Assembly: GCA_023398335.1 (NCBI GenBank)
Contig: JAEWSJ010000033.1
Location: forward strand, 1-31,011
Length of the DNA stretch: 31,011 bases
Origin: Bacillota bacterium
GTDB taxonomy: Bacteria; Bacillota_I; Bacilli_A; RFN20; CAG-288
Direction: 5' to 3'
Positions 15,005 through 23,003 of the stretch are shown here, one piece after another. The position numbers and the translations under genes are program-made. Within the stretch, counting starts at the first letter, position 1; each line of letters begins with the position of its first letter. Below the pieces are notes generated by a model, which saw nothing but the letters and a program-made list of their open reading frames with translations, was not told where the DNA came from and searched no databases.

Positions 15005-15675
15005 CATATGATGAATTAGAAAGCTGGGTAAGACAAAACGGCGATAAAAAATATAAAGAGTTTACTTCTTCTTTAAGTGGAACATCTTTGCTTTTTTATG
15101 GAGTTAGATTACCAATTATAAGAAAAAAAGTTAAAGAGTTAAAATCTGATTCTGAATTAGTGTTTCCAACTATTTATTTAAATAAGTCTTTTGAAATTAA
15201 CTACTTATATATAATGAGCAACATTGCAAAACGACACAGTTTTGAAGAACAATTAAATTATATTATCCTAAATAAAAAATACCTAAAGTGTTGGCAAATT
15301 ACCGATAGTATTCCGTCATATTTAAAGAAAGCGAAATTTGAATTATTCTTTAAATACTTTAAGAAAAATATTAAATCCTCGGATGAGTTTTTAGTGCGAG
15401 AAATGTGGATTATCGCGCTAAAATATACTTCTTTTGATGAAGTGTTAGTTCTATTAGATTATATAGTTAATACTGATAAATACTATATTATGATGGCTGA
15501 AGCATGGTTTTTAGCTACGTTGGCGATATATCAAAAAGACGCTGTAAAACATTTGCTTGAAAATAATCAAATAGATAAAGAATTAAAGAAAAAAGCTATA
15601 CAAAAAATCATCGACTCGTTTAGAATCGATGATAAGTATAAAACTGATTGTCGGTTAATTCGTTCTAAACTTTAG
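15001..15675 (+). CDS. DNA alkylation repair protein (AlkD-like)
   Basis: The 224-aa protein resembles the HEAT-like AlkC/AlkD superfamily, which removes alkylated bases from DNA. Signs are an early GVRLPIIRKKVKEL helix (about 34-47), a helical body with VREMWIIALKYTS, an MMAEAWFLATLAIY helix (about 165-178), and the ending AIQKIIDSFRIDDKYK, which is typical of the family. It overlaps recG by 4 nt (ATGA), so the two repair genes form an operon and this one relies on coupling or on sites within recG. The family call is good; the exact substrate is not predictable. Confidence 0.8.
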   Translation: MTYDELESWVRQNGDKKYKEFTSSLSGTSLLFYGVRLPIIRKKVKELKSDSELVFPTIYLNKSFEINYLYIMSNIAKRHSFEEQLNYIILNKKYLKCWQITDSIPSYLKKAKFELFFKYFKKNIKSSDEFLVREMWIIALKYTSFDEVLVLLDYIVNTDKYYIMMAEAWFLATLAIYQKDAVKHLLENNQIDKELKKKAIQKIIDSFRIDDKYKTDCRLIRSKL

Positions 15676-15991
15676 AAGTCTAGAGTATCGTATTTAGCGA
15701 TTGATTTATTAAGTTCGTTTAGATAGTGATCTACTTTTGTTTTGGTTCTATATTTTTATATCTTCTCTTCTCAATATTCGACGAATAATACGAGTGTAGC
15801 CGATAATACGACCTTTACGATAATACTGTTGATTTCTTCATCTTAGGACAATAATTTCAACCAAGACTTCTTTTATTTTATGTACGTTATATATAAAAAA
15901 TGTCTTCCTTATATTTAGTCATATGATATAATAATAACGTTGAGCGAGTATCTTTTACTTGCTACATCACAGCAATATATAGGAGGAAACT
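15676..15991. other. 316-bp gap with a possible minus-strand remnant
   Basis: No intact gene is present. On the minus strand, short overlapping frames read as plausible protein (for instance TKVDHYLNELNKSIAKYDTL ending near 15675, and basic Arg/Tyr-rich pieces before it) but are broken by stops and frame changes. The pieces are too short to identify. The right part holds the ppdK promoter and leader. Confidence 0.35.
15924..15932 (+). promoter_or_regulatory. ppdK extended -10 promoter
   Basis: TG-A-TATAAT forms a perfect extended -10 element; the -35 region is poor. A start near 15939 leaves a leader of about 53 nt that ends in AGGAGG. Confidence 0.5.
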
Positions 15992-18631
15992 ATGGCTGAT
16001 AAAAAACAATATGTCTTCTTGTTTGAAGAAGCGTATGGCAAAGGCAAAGAAATCCTTGGTGGTAAGGGTGCCGGACTTGCTGAAATGACTCACATTGGAG
16101 TCCCAATTCCAGAAGGTTTTACTATCACAACTGAAGCATGTACACTTTATTATGAGAGTGGCAAAAAGCTTCCAGAAGATATTATTAAAGCAATTTATGA
16201 AAACATTGCTAAAGTTGAAAAGAAAACAGGAAAAGTTTTCGGTGGAGATCATAAGCCACTTTTAGTCTCTGTTAGATCTGGTGCTAGAGTCTCTATGCCA
16301 GGTATGATGGATACCATTCTTAACTTAGGTTTAAACGATGTTACAGTCGCTGCCTTAGCAAAAGAAACTGATAACGTTAGATTCGCTTACGATTGCTATC
16401 GTAGATTTATCTTAATGTTCACCAACATTGCTAAAGGTCATCCACGTACTGAAATGGACAAAATGCTTGATGATTTAAAGGAATCAAGAGGTTACAAACT
16501 CGATACAGAAGTTACCGCTGATGAATTAAAAGCATTAGTCGCAAAATATAAAGAATATTATAAGAGCGTCTTTGGTGAAGATTTCCCAACCGATCCAAAA
16601 GCTCAATTAATCGAAGCTGTTACAGCTGTCTTTAGATCATGGGATAACCCAAGAGCTAATGTTTACAGAAAAATGAATTCCATTCCATATGAATGGGGTA
16701 CAGCTGTTAACGTCCAATCAATGGCCTTCGGTAATAAAGGTGAAACATCAGGTACTGGTGTTGCTTTCTCAAGATCCCCATCTACAGGTGAAAAGAAAGT
16801 CTTCGCTGAATATTTACCAAATGCTCAAGGAGAAGACGTTGTTGCTGGTATTCGTACTCCTCTTCACATCGAAGAATTACAAAAGAGAATGCCAGAAGTT
16901 TACAAGCAATTCGTTAACACCATTGAATTAATGGAAAAACATTACAAAGATATGCAAGATATGGAATTCACCGTTGAAGATGGTAAACTCTACTTCTTAC
17001 AAACACGTAATGGTAAGAGAACAGCTGCTGCTGCTTTAAAGATTGCTTGGGATTTAGTTGATGAAGGTTTAATTACCGAAGAAGAAGCTGTCTTAAGAGT
17101 TGAACCAAAAGCTCTTGACGCTTTATTACACCCAACATTCGATCAAGCTGCTTTGAAGAAAGCTACTCCAATTGTTGTTGGTCTTCCAGCCTCTCCAGGT
17201 GCTGGTACAGGTAAAATTGCCTTTACAGCAAAAGAAGCTCAATTAAGACATGCTAATGGTGAAAAAGTAGTTTTAGCCCGTGCTGAAACATCTCCAGAAG
17301 ATATTGAAGGTATGGTCGCTGCTGAAGCTATCATCACAATGCGTGGTGGTATGACTTCTCACGCTGCTGTTGTTGCCCGTGGTATGGGTAAGTGCTGTGT
17401 TGCTGGTTGTTCTGCTGCTTCAATCGATGAAGAAAAGAAGACAATCACAATCAATGGTAAAGTATATGGTGAAAACGATGTTCTTTCCGTTGATGGTAAT
17501 ACAGGTAATGTTTATTCCGGCGATATCGCTAAAGTCGAAGCTGCTTTAACTGGCACATTCGGCCGTATGATGGAAGCTGCAAATAAATACAAGAGATTAA
17601 AGGTTAGAGCTAATGCGGATACTCCACGTGATGCAAAACAAGCTGCTGCTTTCGGCGCAGAAGGTATTGGTCTTTGTAGAACAGAACACATGTTCTTCGA
17701 TAAGGATAGAATCTTCCACATGAGAAAGATGATTCTCTCTGAAACAGTAGAAGAAAGAGAAGCTTGCTTAGAAGAATTACTTCCATATCAAGAAGAAGAC
17801 TTCTATGGCTTATATATGGCTATGAACGGCTTAAATGTTAATGTCCGTTTACTCGATCCACCACTTCACGAATTCTTACCACAAGAAGAAGAAAAGATTG
17901 AAGAATTAGCTAAAGCTTTAAATATGACAGTTGCTCATGTTAAAGAGCGTATTGAATACTTACACGAATTCAACCCAATGATGGGTCACAGAGGCTGCCG
18001 TTTGGATGTCTCTTATCCAGAAATCGGAAGAATGCAAGGTAAAGCTATCATTAGAGCTGCTTTAAGAGCCCAAAAAGATTTAGGTAAAGTAATTACCCCA
18101 GAAATCATGATTCCATTAACATTAGACTTAAAGGAATTTAAGTATGTTAAGAGCATCATTACCGAAGTTGCTGATAAAGAAATTGCTGCTTCTGGTCAAA
18201 ATATGACTTATCATGTTGGTACCATGATTGAAATCCCACGTGCTGCTTTATTAGCAGGTGAAATCGCTAAAGAAGCTGAATTCTTCTCCTTCGGTACAAA
18301 CGATTTAACTCAAATGACATATGGTTTCTCCAGAGATGATGCTGGCAAATTCTTACCAGATTATTACTCTAAGAGAATCTTCGAATCTGATCCATTTGCT
18401 CACGTTGATCAAAGAGGTGTTGGTCAATTAATTCAAATGGCTACAAAGTCAGGTAAAGAAGCTAATAAGAATTTACACGTTGGTGTTTGTGGTGAACATG
18501 GTGGCGATCCAGACTCTATCGAATTCTTCGATAGAGTCGGATTAGATTATGTTTCCTGCTCTCCATTCAGAGTCCCAGGTGCACGTCTTGCTGCAGCTCA
18601 AGCTGCAATTATGCACAAGAGAAATAAGTAA
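15992..18631 (+). CDS. ppdK: Pyruvate, phosphate dikinase
   Basis: The enzyme interconverts pyruvate, ATP and phosphate with phosphoenolpyruvate, AMP and pyrophosphate in central metabolism. The 879-aa product has a normal length. The N-terminal ATP-grasp part starts with GGKGAGLAEM and contains VSVRSGARVSMPGMMDT. The phosphohistidine domain has GGMTSHAAVVARG with H457 as phospho-carrier. The C-terminal TIM barrel has EGIGLCRTEHMF, SFGTNDLTQMTYG and GVCGEHGGDP with the catalytic cysteine. TAGGAGGA gives a strong start, and codon use (GCT, GGT, AGA, CCA) suggests high expression. It stands alone between its own promoter and terminator. Confidence 0.97.
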   Translation: MADKKQYVFLFEEAYGKGKEILGGKGAGLAEMTHIGVPIPEGFTITTEACTLYYESGKKLPEDIIKAIYENIAKVEKKTGKVFGGDHKPLLVSVRSGARVSMPGMMDTILNLGLNDVTVAALAKETDNVRFAYDCYRRFILMFTNIAKGHPRTEMDKMLDDLKESRGYKLDTEVTADELKALVAKYKEYYKSVFGEDFPTDPKAQLIEAVTAVFRSWDNPRANVYRKMNSIPYEWGTAVNVQSMAFGNKGETSGTGVAFSRSPSTGEKKVFAEYLPNAQGEDVVAGIRTPLHIEELQKRMPEVYKQFVNTIELMEKHYKDMQDMEFTVEDGKLYFLQTRNGKRTAAAALKIAWDLVDEGLITEEEAVLRVEPKALDALLHPTFDQAALKKATPIVVGLPASPGAGTGKIAFTAKEAQLRHANGEKVVLARAETSPEDIEGMVAAEAIITMRGGMTSHAAVVARGMGKCCVAGCSAASIDEEKKTITINGKVYGENDVLSVDGNTGNVYSGDIAKVEAALTGTFGRMMEAANKYKRLKVRANADTPRDAKQAAAFGAEGIGLCRTEHMFFDKDRIFHMRKMILSETVEEREACLEELLPYQEEDFYGLYMAMNGLNVNVRLLDPPLHEFLPQEEEKIEELAKALNMTVAHVKERIEYLHEFNPMMGHRGCRLDVSYPEIGRMQGKAIIRAALRAQKDLGKVITPEIMIPLTLDLKEFKYVKSIITEVADKEIAASGQNMTYHVGTMIEIPRAALLAGEIAKEAEFFSFGTNDLTQMTYGFSRDDAGKFLPDYYSKRIFESDPFAHVDQRGVGQLIQMATKSGKEANKNLHVGVCGEHGGDPDSIEFFDRVGLDYVSCSPFRVPGARLAAAQAAIMHKRNK

Positions 18632-18652
18632 TAACTTATTAAAGTAAAAATG

Positions 18653-18685
18653 ACTACGTTAGATTAATTTCTAACGTAGTTTTTT
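18653..18685 (+). terminator. ppdK terminator
   Basis: ACTACGTTAGA (18653-18663) pairs perfectly with TCTAACGTAGT (18670-18680) over a 6-nt loop, followed by TTTTT. Confidence 0.92.
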
Positions 18686-18713
18686 GTTGAATAAATATGT
18701 TTAAGTGTATAAT
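18684..18713 (+). promoter_or_regulatory. Promoter of the 18731 membrane gene
   Basis: TTGTTG (18684-18689) and TATAAT (18708-18713) are 18 bp apart. The -35 box touches the T tract of the ppdK terminator. The leader would be only about 11 nt, just enough for the AGGAG site. Confidence 0.55.
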
Positions 18714-18730
18714 AAGAAAGAGGAGAATGG

Positions 18731-19390
18731 ATGTATATGAAGATTAAGAAAAATTGGTCGTTTGTATTAGAAATTGTAATTGATTGTTTACTACTTATCG
18801 CGGGAATTTTATGTTGCGTATCTGGAAACTTTTCTGAAAGATTCTTAACGATATCATTAGGTGTATTGATGATTGTTTATGGATTAGGAACATTGTTTTT
18901 TCAATACATACTTCATTTTGCATCGATAGTAAAGACTACCAGTGGATTATTATCAATTGCGTTTGGAATTATAGTATGTTGTAATTTTCCGGCGGTAAAT
19001 CTCTTTTTAATTATTGTCTTTGGAATTATCTGTACATTATTAGCGTTTAATTATTTTATCCGTACGTGGACAGTCTATCGTGTTGGTTTAGGTCCGAAGA
19101 TCTATATTGATTTATTAGTCCGTGCGGTAATCTATTTAACACTCGCGATTCTTTCTTTTGTCGATGCGGGAACTTCGTTTGTAATAATATCTGTTATTGT
19201 TGGCGCAGGTATTATTTACATTGCAATAACACGTTTCATTGATTTCTATTTAAATAAAATTAAACATCAAGAAACATATGAATTTGATTTTACTAAGAAG
19301 CATAAGAAAAATAACGATGTTGAAGAAGATAAAGTCGAAGAACAAGAAGAGAAGAAAGACGAACATATTGTTGATGTTGATGTCAAATAA
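18731..19390 (+). CDS. Six-segment membrane protein, DUF308-like
   Basis: The 219-aa product has six hydrophobic segments spread over residues 10-170, arranged as three similar hairpins with repeated glycine-rich pieces (LLLIAGILCCVSG, LLSIAFGIIVCC, VIVGAGIIYIAI). That pattern resembles DUF308/HdeD-type membrane proteins. The last 50 residues are a highly charged cytoplasmic tail (EEDKVEEQEEKKDE). AGGAG lies 5 nt before the ATG at 18731; an in-frame ATG at 18737 is less well placed. No function can be assigned. Confidence 0.7.
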   Translation: MYMKIKKNWSFVLEIVIDCLLLIAGILCCVSGNFSERFLTISLGVLMIVYGLGTLFFQYILHFASIVKTTSGLLSIAFGIIVCCNFPAVNLFLIIVFGIICTLLAFNYFIRTWTVYRVGLGPKIYIDLLVRAVIYLTLAILSFVDAGTSFVIISVIVGAGIIYIAITRFIDFYLNKIKHQETYEFDFTKKHKKNNDVEEDKVEEQEEKKDEHIVDVDVK

Positions 19391-19411
19391 GACCGATATT
19401 ATAAAAAATAT

Positions 19412-19440
19412 TTGATATTATTTTGCCACTATGATAAAAT
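19412..19440 (+). promoter_or_regulatory. rplS promoter
   Basis: TTGATA (19412-19417) and TAAAAT (19435-19440) are 17 bp apart. Transcription would start near 19447, giving an 87-nt structured leader. Confidence 0.55.
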
Positions 19441-19447
19441 ATTAAAG

Positions 19448-19490
19448 GCTTTGAAAAAAGCACAGATGTTCCGCTAGAGAAGTCACATCT
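19448..19490 (+). promoter_or_regulatory. Structured rplS leader, possible L19 autoregulatory element
   Basis: Two hairpins follow the predicted start: GCTTT-GAAA-AAAGC (19448-19461, a GNRA tetraloop) and AGATGT/ACATCT (19464-19490) with a 15-nt loop containing CCGCTAGAG. Firmicute rplS genes are known to carry an L19 leader RNA. The position fits, but I cannot confirm the consensus from memory. Confidence 0.4.
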
Positions 19491-19533
19491 AAGAGCATCG
19501 ATAAAAATTAAGAAAAACTTAGGAGGAATTGTT

Positions 19534-19881
19534 ATGAACAAAAATTTAGTTAATGAGATTACAAATTCACAACTCAAGAAAAATCTTCCTGACTTTAGAA
19601 CTGGTGATACTTTAAGAGTCTCTGTGCGTATCATCGAAAACGGCAAAGAAAGAATACAATTATTCGAAGGTGTTTGTATTGCTCGCCGTGGCAGTGGTGT
19701 TTCCGAAACTTTCATTATTAGAAAGAATTCCGGCGGCGTCGGTGTTGAACGTAATTTCCCAGTTCACTCTCCAATTGTTTCTGACATTCAAGTCATCAAA
19801 CATGGTAAAGTCAGAAGACACAAGATTTACTTCTTACGTAACAGAAGTGGTAAGTCCGCTCGTCTTGTTGAAAAGCTTTAA
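19534..19881 (+). CDS. rplS: 50S ribosomal protein L19
   Basis: L19 sits at the 30S-50S interface of the large subunit. The 115-aa protein is of standard length with the family stretches PDFRTGDTLRVSVRIIE, FEGVCIARRGSGVSETF, a FPVHSPIVSDI piece and the RNRSGKSARL end. TAGGAGGA gives a strong start. It has its own promoter, leader and terminator and opens the conserved rplS-rbgA-rnhB-dprA-topA-trmFO-xerC block. Confidence 0.97.
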   Translation: MNKNLVNEITNSQLKKNLPDFRTGDTLRVSVRIIENGKERIQLFEGVCIARRGSGVSETFIIRKNSGGVGVERNFPVHSPIVSDIQVIKHGKVRRHKIYFLRNRSGKSARLVEKL

Positions 19882-19893
19882 TCTAAGTGATTT

Positions 19894-19925
19894 AAAAGGT
19901 CTGGCATTTATGCTTGACCTTTTTC
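19894..19925 (+). terminator. rplS terminator
   Basis: AAAAGGTC and GACCTTTT form an 8-bp stem, with an inner GCA/TGC stem, then TTTTTC. The promoter of the next gene starts immediately after it. Confidence 0.85.
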
Positions 19926-19942
19926 TTTTGCGCGTTTTCTTC

Positions 19943-19948
19943 TATAAT
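19943..19948 (+). promoter_or_regulatory. -10 box of the 19956 gene, leaderless arrangement
   Basis: A perfect TATAAT ends 7 nt before the ATG at 19956 and there is no Shine-Dalgarno site. The -35 region would overlap the rplS terminator T tract and has no good match. Confidence 0.5.
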
Positions 19949-19955
19949 AATAATT

Positions 19956-20573
19956 ATGAAAAAGAATAAAGATTTATTGATGATTATTTTATATTATGTT
20001 CTTCTCGGTCTACTTATTGTAGAAACGTGTTTTTTATCCATTTATACATATTCAATAAATGAATATGTTTGTTTTGTAGTTATATTTATTAACGCTTTTG
20101 TTTTCTTTATCCTGCTTTATTATTGCTTGCGTTATCAATTTCTTTATAGAAACAAAAGAGAGAAGAAACAAAGCTATACTTTATTAACATATAAAGCTGA
20201 AAATTCTGTGGAGTATTTAATTTCTTCGTTTCCTTCTGTTGAAAAAAAAGAAGACTACACCTTATATATCGATAAAGATAATATTTCATATATTGTCTTT
20301 GATGAATCATGCCAAAAAGATTTAATAGAAATATCTAACATTGTATGTAAGTGTGTATCGGATAATTTATTATATAAAACAATTGTAGTAATTAATTCAG
20401 GTGATTATACTGATGAATATTTAAATTCATATCAAAACTTAACGAGACTTATTATGTATGTGTTTATCAGTAATGATAAACTAATACATATAAATATGAT
20501 GAATGAATATTTATCATCTCCTTTTATTTTAAGTGAGATAGACGACATAAGAAAAAGATTAGAAGCGGAGTAA
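19956..20573 (+). CDS. Unknown membrane-anchored protein
   Basis: From ATG 19956 the product is 205 aa. Two membrane segments (about 8-27 and 36-57) are followed by a basic stretch (YRNKREKKQ) and a cytoplasmic domain of about 135 residues with alternating hydrophobic and acidic segments and no motif I recognise. The frame extends upstream to a TTG at 19914, but that codon lies inside the rplS terminator, so 19956 is preferred. The ATG is not preceded by a ribosome site and is probably leaderless. It ends 3 nt before rbgA and likely shares its transcript. Confidence 0.7.
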   Translation: MKKNKDLLMIILYYVLLGLLIVETCFLSIYTYSINEYVCFVVIFINAFVFFILLYYCLRYQFLYRNKREKKQSYTLLTYKAENSVEYLISSFPSVEKKEDYTLYIDKDNISYIVFDESCQKDLIEISNIVCKCVSDNLLYKTIVVINSGDYTDEYLNSYQNLTRLIMYVFISNDKLIHINMMNEYLSSPFILSEIDDIRKRLEAE

Positions 20574-20576
20574 TAA

Positions 20577-21437
20577 ATGCAATATCAAAATATCCATTGG
20601 TATCCAGGACACATGAAAGTGGCTATGGATCAAATTAAAAAAATTCTTCCACTTGTTGATGTAGTAATTGAAGTCGGTGATGCACGTGCTCCTTTTTCAT
20701 CTTTAAATTCTGCACTTGATAAAGTAATTCAAAATAAGAAGAGAATTTTAGTTTTTTCAAAGCTTGATTTAGCGGATCGTAATAAATTAAACGTTGCTAT
20801 TAAGATATATAAAGAGCAGGGAAAAGACCCGTATATTTGCAATTTAAAGAGTCCAAAAGAAGTGGATAACTTTAGAAAGTTTCTGACTTCAATTGAGTCA
20901 ACTAAAGCACAAAAATACGCAAGATTTAATTTGGCTAAACCAGCCTTACGGGCTCTTATTGTTGGTATACCAAATGTTGGTAAATCAACCTTGATAAATG
21001 CCTTAGTAAAAAAGAACAAAGCCAGTGTTGCAAATACTCCAGGACACACTAAGTCTCAACAGCTTGTAAAGCTCGGCGATTCGCTTGAACTTTTCGATAC
21101 TCCTGGAGTCCTCCAACCTAATTACGATGATAAAGTTGCTATTCTTCATTTAGCATGGTTAGGTTCGATTAAAGAAGAAATTCTTCCTCTCGATGATATA
21201 GCGTATTCTATCGCTGAATTTTGCCTAAATAATTATATGGATTTATTAAGAAATAGATATTCATTAGCTGAGAATACTGAGATCAATTTAGATAACTTTT
21301 TTGATGTCATTGCTGATAGTAGAAAGTTCCTTCTTAGCGGGGGAGAAAAAGACACTTTACGCGCTAAACAAATATTCGTTAAAGAGTTCAGAGATGGACT
21401 AATAGGAAAGGTCGTGGTTGACGATGTCAAAGCTTAA
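20577..21437 (+). CDS. rbgA: Ribosome biogenesis GTPase RbgA (YlqF)
   Basis: RbgA is a circularly permuted GTPase that completes assembly of the 50S subunit. The 286-aa protein opens with the family signature IHWYPGHM, then the G motifs in permuted order: G4 SKLD (61-64), G1 GIPNVGKST (130-138), G2 region NTPGHTKS (153-160), G3 DTPG (174-177). A helical C-terminal domain follows. G4 has Ser in place of the usual Asn of NKxD, a variant worth noting for guanine recognition. It lies between rplS and rnhB as in Bacillus; an AGCGGAG site lies before the ATG. Confidence 0.95.
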   Translation: MQYQNIHWYPGHMKVAMDQIKKILPLVDVVIEVGDARAPFSSLNSALDKVIQNKKRILVFSKLDLADRNKLNVAIKIYKEQGKDPYICNLKSPKEVDNFRKFLTSIESTKAQKYARFNLAKPALRALIVGIPNVGKSTLINALVKKNKASVANTPGHTKSQQLVKLGDSLELFDTPGVLQPNYDDKVAILHLAWLGSIKEEILPLDDIAYSIAEFCLNNYMDLLRNRYSLAENTEINLDNFFDVIADSRKFLLSGGEKDTLRAKQIFVKEFRDGLIGKVVVDDVKA

Positions 21438-22044
21438 GGAATTTGATGATTCTTATCGTTCGGTTTACGGTGAAAATATCGCGGGTTTTGATGAGGCTGG
21501 CAGAGGTCCTTTATGTGGACCGGTAGTGGCAGCTGGAGTTGTTTTAAGAAAAGATTTTGATAATGATATAATTAACGATTCTAAAAAACTTACCGATAAA
21601 AAAAGACGCGCTGTCTTCAATCTTATAAAAGAGAATGCGGTCTTTTATCATATTTCAATTATCTCCCCAAGTGAGATTGATCGCATTAATATTTTAGAAG
21701 CTTCTCGAAAAGGAATGTTTGAAGCTTTACAAGAAATTACCAAGAATAATATTAAAGTCGATTGTGTTTTAACAGATTATATGCATTTAGATACGTCTAT
21801 CCCTCAAGATGATTTAGCTCATGGCGATGCTAAATCTTTCTCGATTGCAGCTGCAAGTATTCTGGCAAAAGTAACAAGAGATGATATTTTAGATGGATTA
21901 GATAAAAAATATCCGGAGTATGGATTTAAAAACCATAAAGGCTATCCAACAAAAGCACATTTAGAAGCGTTGGAAAAATATGGGATTATTGAAGGTGAGT
22001 ATCGCCTTACTTATGGTCCAGTCAAAAAAATAATAAATAAATGA
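21418..22044 (+). CDS. rnhB: Ribonuclease HII
   Basis: RNase HII cuts RNA in RNA-DNA hybrids and removes misincorporated ribonucleotides. The 208-aa product shows GFDEAGRGPLCGPVVAAG (23-40) with the catalytic Asp25-Glu26, DSKKLTDKKR, a VLTDYMHLD region with the third acidic residue and the HGDAKSFSIAAASILAKVTRD stretch in shortened family form. It overlaps the end of rbgA by 20 nt. AGGAAAGG stands 6 nt before the TTG at 21418 and 12 nt before the ATG at 21424, so the true start could be either; the TTG fits spacing better. Its terminator carries the next gene's ribosome site. Confidence 0.94.
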   Translation: MTMSKLKEFDDSYRSVYGENIAGFDEAGRGPLCGPVVAAGVVLRKDFDNDIINDSKKLTDKKRRAVFNLIKENAVFYHISIISPSEIDRINILEASRKGMFEALQEITKNNIKVDCVLTDYMHLDTSIPQDDLAHGDAKSFSIAAASILAKVTRDDILDGLDKKYPEYGFKNHKGYPTKAHLEALEKYGIIEGEYRLTYGPVKKIINK

Positions 22045-22047
22045 TAT

Positions 22048-22093
22048 AAAAAGCCTCCTTTAAAAATCTATTTATATATAAAGGAGCTTTTTT
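22048..22093 (+). terminator. rnhB terminator overlapping the dprA ribosome site
   Basis: AAAAGC-C-TCCTTTA (left arm, from 22048) pairs with TAAAGGA-GCTTTT (right arm, 22079-22091) around a bulged C, and the T tract runs to 22093. The right arm contains AAAGGAG, the only Shine-Dalgarno site for the dprA ATG at 22095. Confidence 0.8.
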
Positions 22094-22094
22094 A

Positions 22095-22871
22095 ATGATT
22101 ACAGCTAGACAAGTATTGATATATCTATCGCTTAAGTATGAAGGAAATTGGGATAAGATTTATAATGCGATTAAAACAAAAGAAGATATTGATAGTAATG
22201 AGATTGGAAAAATAGTTATTTCAAATGCGATAACTATCGTTGACGATAATTATCCACAAGGATTGAAGACACAATACAAACCACCGTTTGTACTATTTTA
22301 TAAAGGTAACAAAGAAATATTAGATAGAAAGAATATTCTTGGAGTGGTTGGTACAAGAAAAATGAGTACCTATGGGAGAAGAGTTACCGATTATTTATTA
22401 AGTGGAGTATATGAAAAAAAAGATATTCCTTTGGTGTCAGGAATGGCTAAAGGAATAGATAGCGAAGCTGCGCGAGTAGCAATAAGACATAATAAACAGA
22501 TAATCTCTTGTGTTGGATGTGGCTTAGATTATTGCTATCCTCAAGAAAGTCGCGATGTATATGATTACTCAATGGGAGATAATGGTGTAATTATCAGTGA
22601 ATATCCCGAAGGAGTAAAACCACTTCCTGAAAACTTTCCGTTAAGGAATAGAATTATCGCTGGACTCTGTGAAGCTTTACTTGTAGTTGAAGCAGGAAAA
22701 CAAAGTGGAACTTCAATTACGGTTAAATACGCTATTGATCAAGGTAAAGAAGTTTTATGTGTTCCAAATGAAATCTTCTCAAAAAACACATTCACTAATG
22801 AACTGATTGCTTGTGGCGCTCTTCCATGTTCTACTTCAAATGAGATTATTGGCGTGTTAAAAGACGAATAA
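22095..22871 (+). CDS. dprA: DNA-processing protein DprA (Smf), short form
   Basis: DprA loads RecA onto incoming single-stranded DNA during transformation. The 258-aa product contains the Rossmann-like core: LGVVGTRKMSTYG (82-94), VSGMAKGID (114-122), GCGLDYCYP (141-149), ISEYPEG (167-173), FPLRNRIIAGL (181-191), GKQSGTSIT (201-209) and VPNEIFSKNT. It ends soon after ACGALP and so lacks the C-terminal winged helix of longer homologues; the N-terminal part is short as well. Its Shine-Dalgarno site is buried in the rnhB terminator hairpin, so its translation may depend on how the message is made. Other competence genes are not in the window. Confidence 0.92.
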   Translation: MITARQVLIYLSLKYEGNWDKIYNAIKTKEDIDSNEIGKIVISNAITIVDDNYPQGLKTQYKPPFVLFYKGNKEILDRKNILGVVGTRKMSTYGRRVTDYLLSGVYEKKDIPLVSGMAKGIDSEAARVAIRHNKQIISCVGCGLDYCYPQESRDVYDYSMGDNGVIISEYPEGVKPLPENFPLRNRIIAGLCEALLVVEAGKQSGTSITVKYAIDQGKEVLCVPNEIFSKNTFTNELIACGALPCSTSNEIIGVLKDE

Positions 22872-22940
22872 TTTTTAGCAAATACATAATAATAAGATTA
22901 TTATGGTATGAAAAAATGAAAAAACATGATTTTTTTGCTA

Positions 22941-22969
22941 TTGACAAAATCAATTTCCGTTTGCATAAT
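22941..22969 (+). promoter_or_regulatory. topA promoter
   Basis: A perfect TTGACA (22941-22946) and CATAAT (22964-22969) are 17 bp apart. A start near 22976 gives a 28-nt leader with GTGAGGAT before the ATG. An AT-rich 9-bp inverted repeat without T tract (22885-22905) lies just upstream. Confidence 0.7.
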
Positions 22970-23003
22970 TAGAAAGCAAATAGAGTGATAGTGAGGATGC
23001 AAA

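Noticed and set aside
19383..19715. Minus-strand 110-aa frame over rplS and its leader
   Set aside because: It is a shadow of the rplS coding strand with no motif or ribosome site.
19914..19955. TTG at 19914 as start of the 19956 gene
   Set aside because: It lies in the 3' arm of the rplS terminator; ATG 19956 follows a TATAAT box.
20729..21049. Minus-strand 106-aa frame inside rbgA
   Set aside because: It is an antisense shadow of a conserved GTPase gene.
22885..22905. Perfect 9-bp AT inverted repeat after dprA as a terminator
   Set aside because: It contains almost only A and T and no T tract follows, so it would be a weak stem at best.
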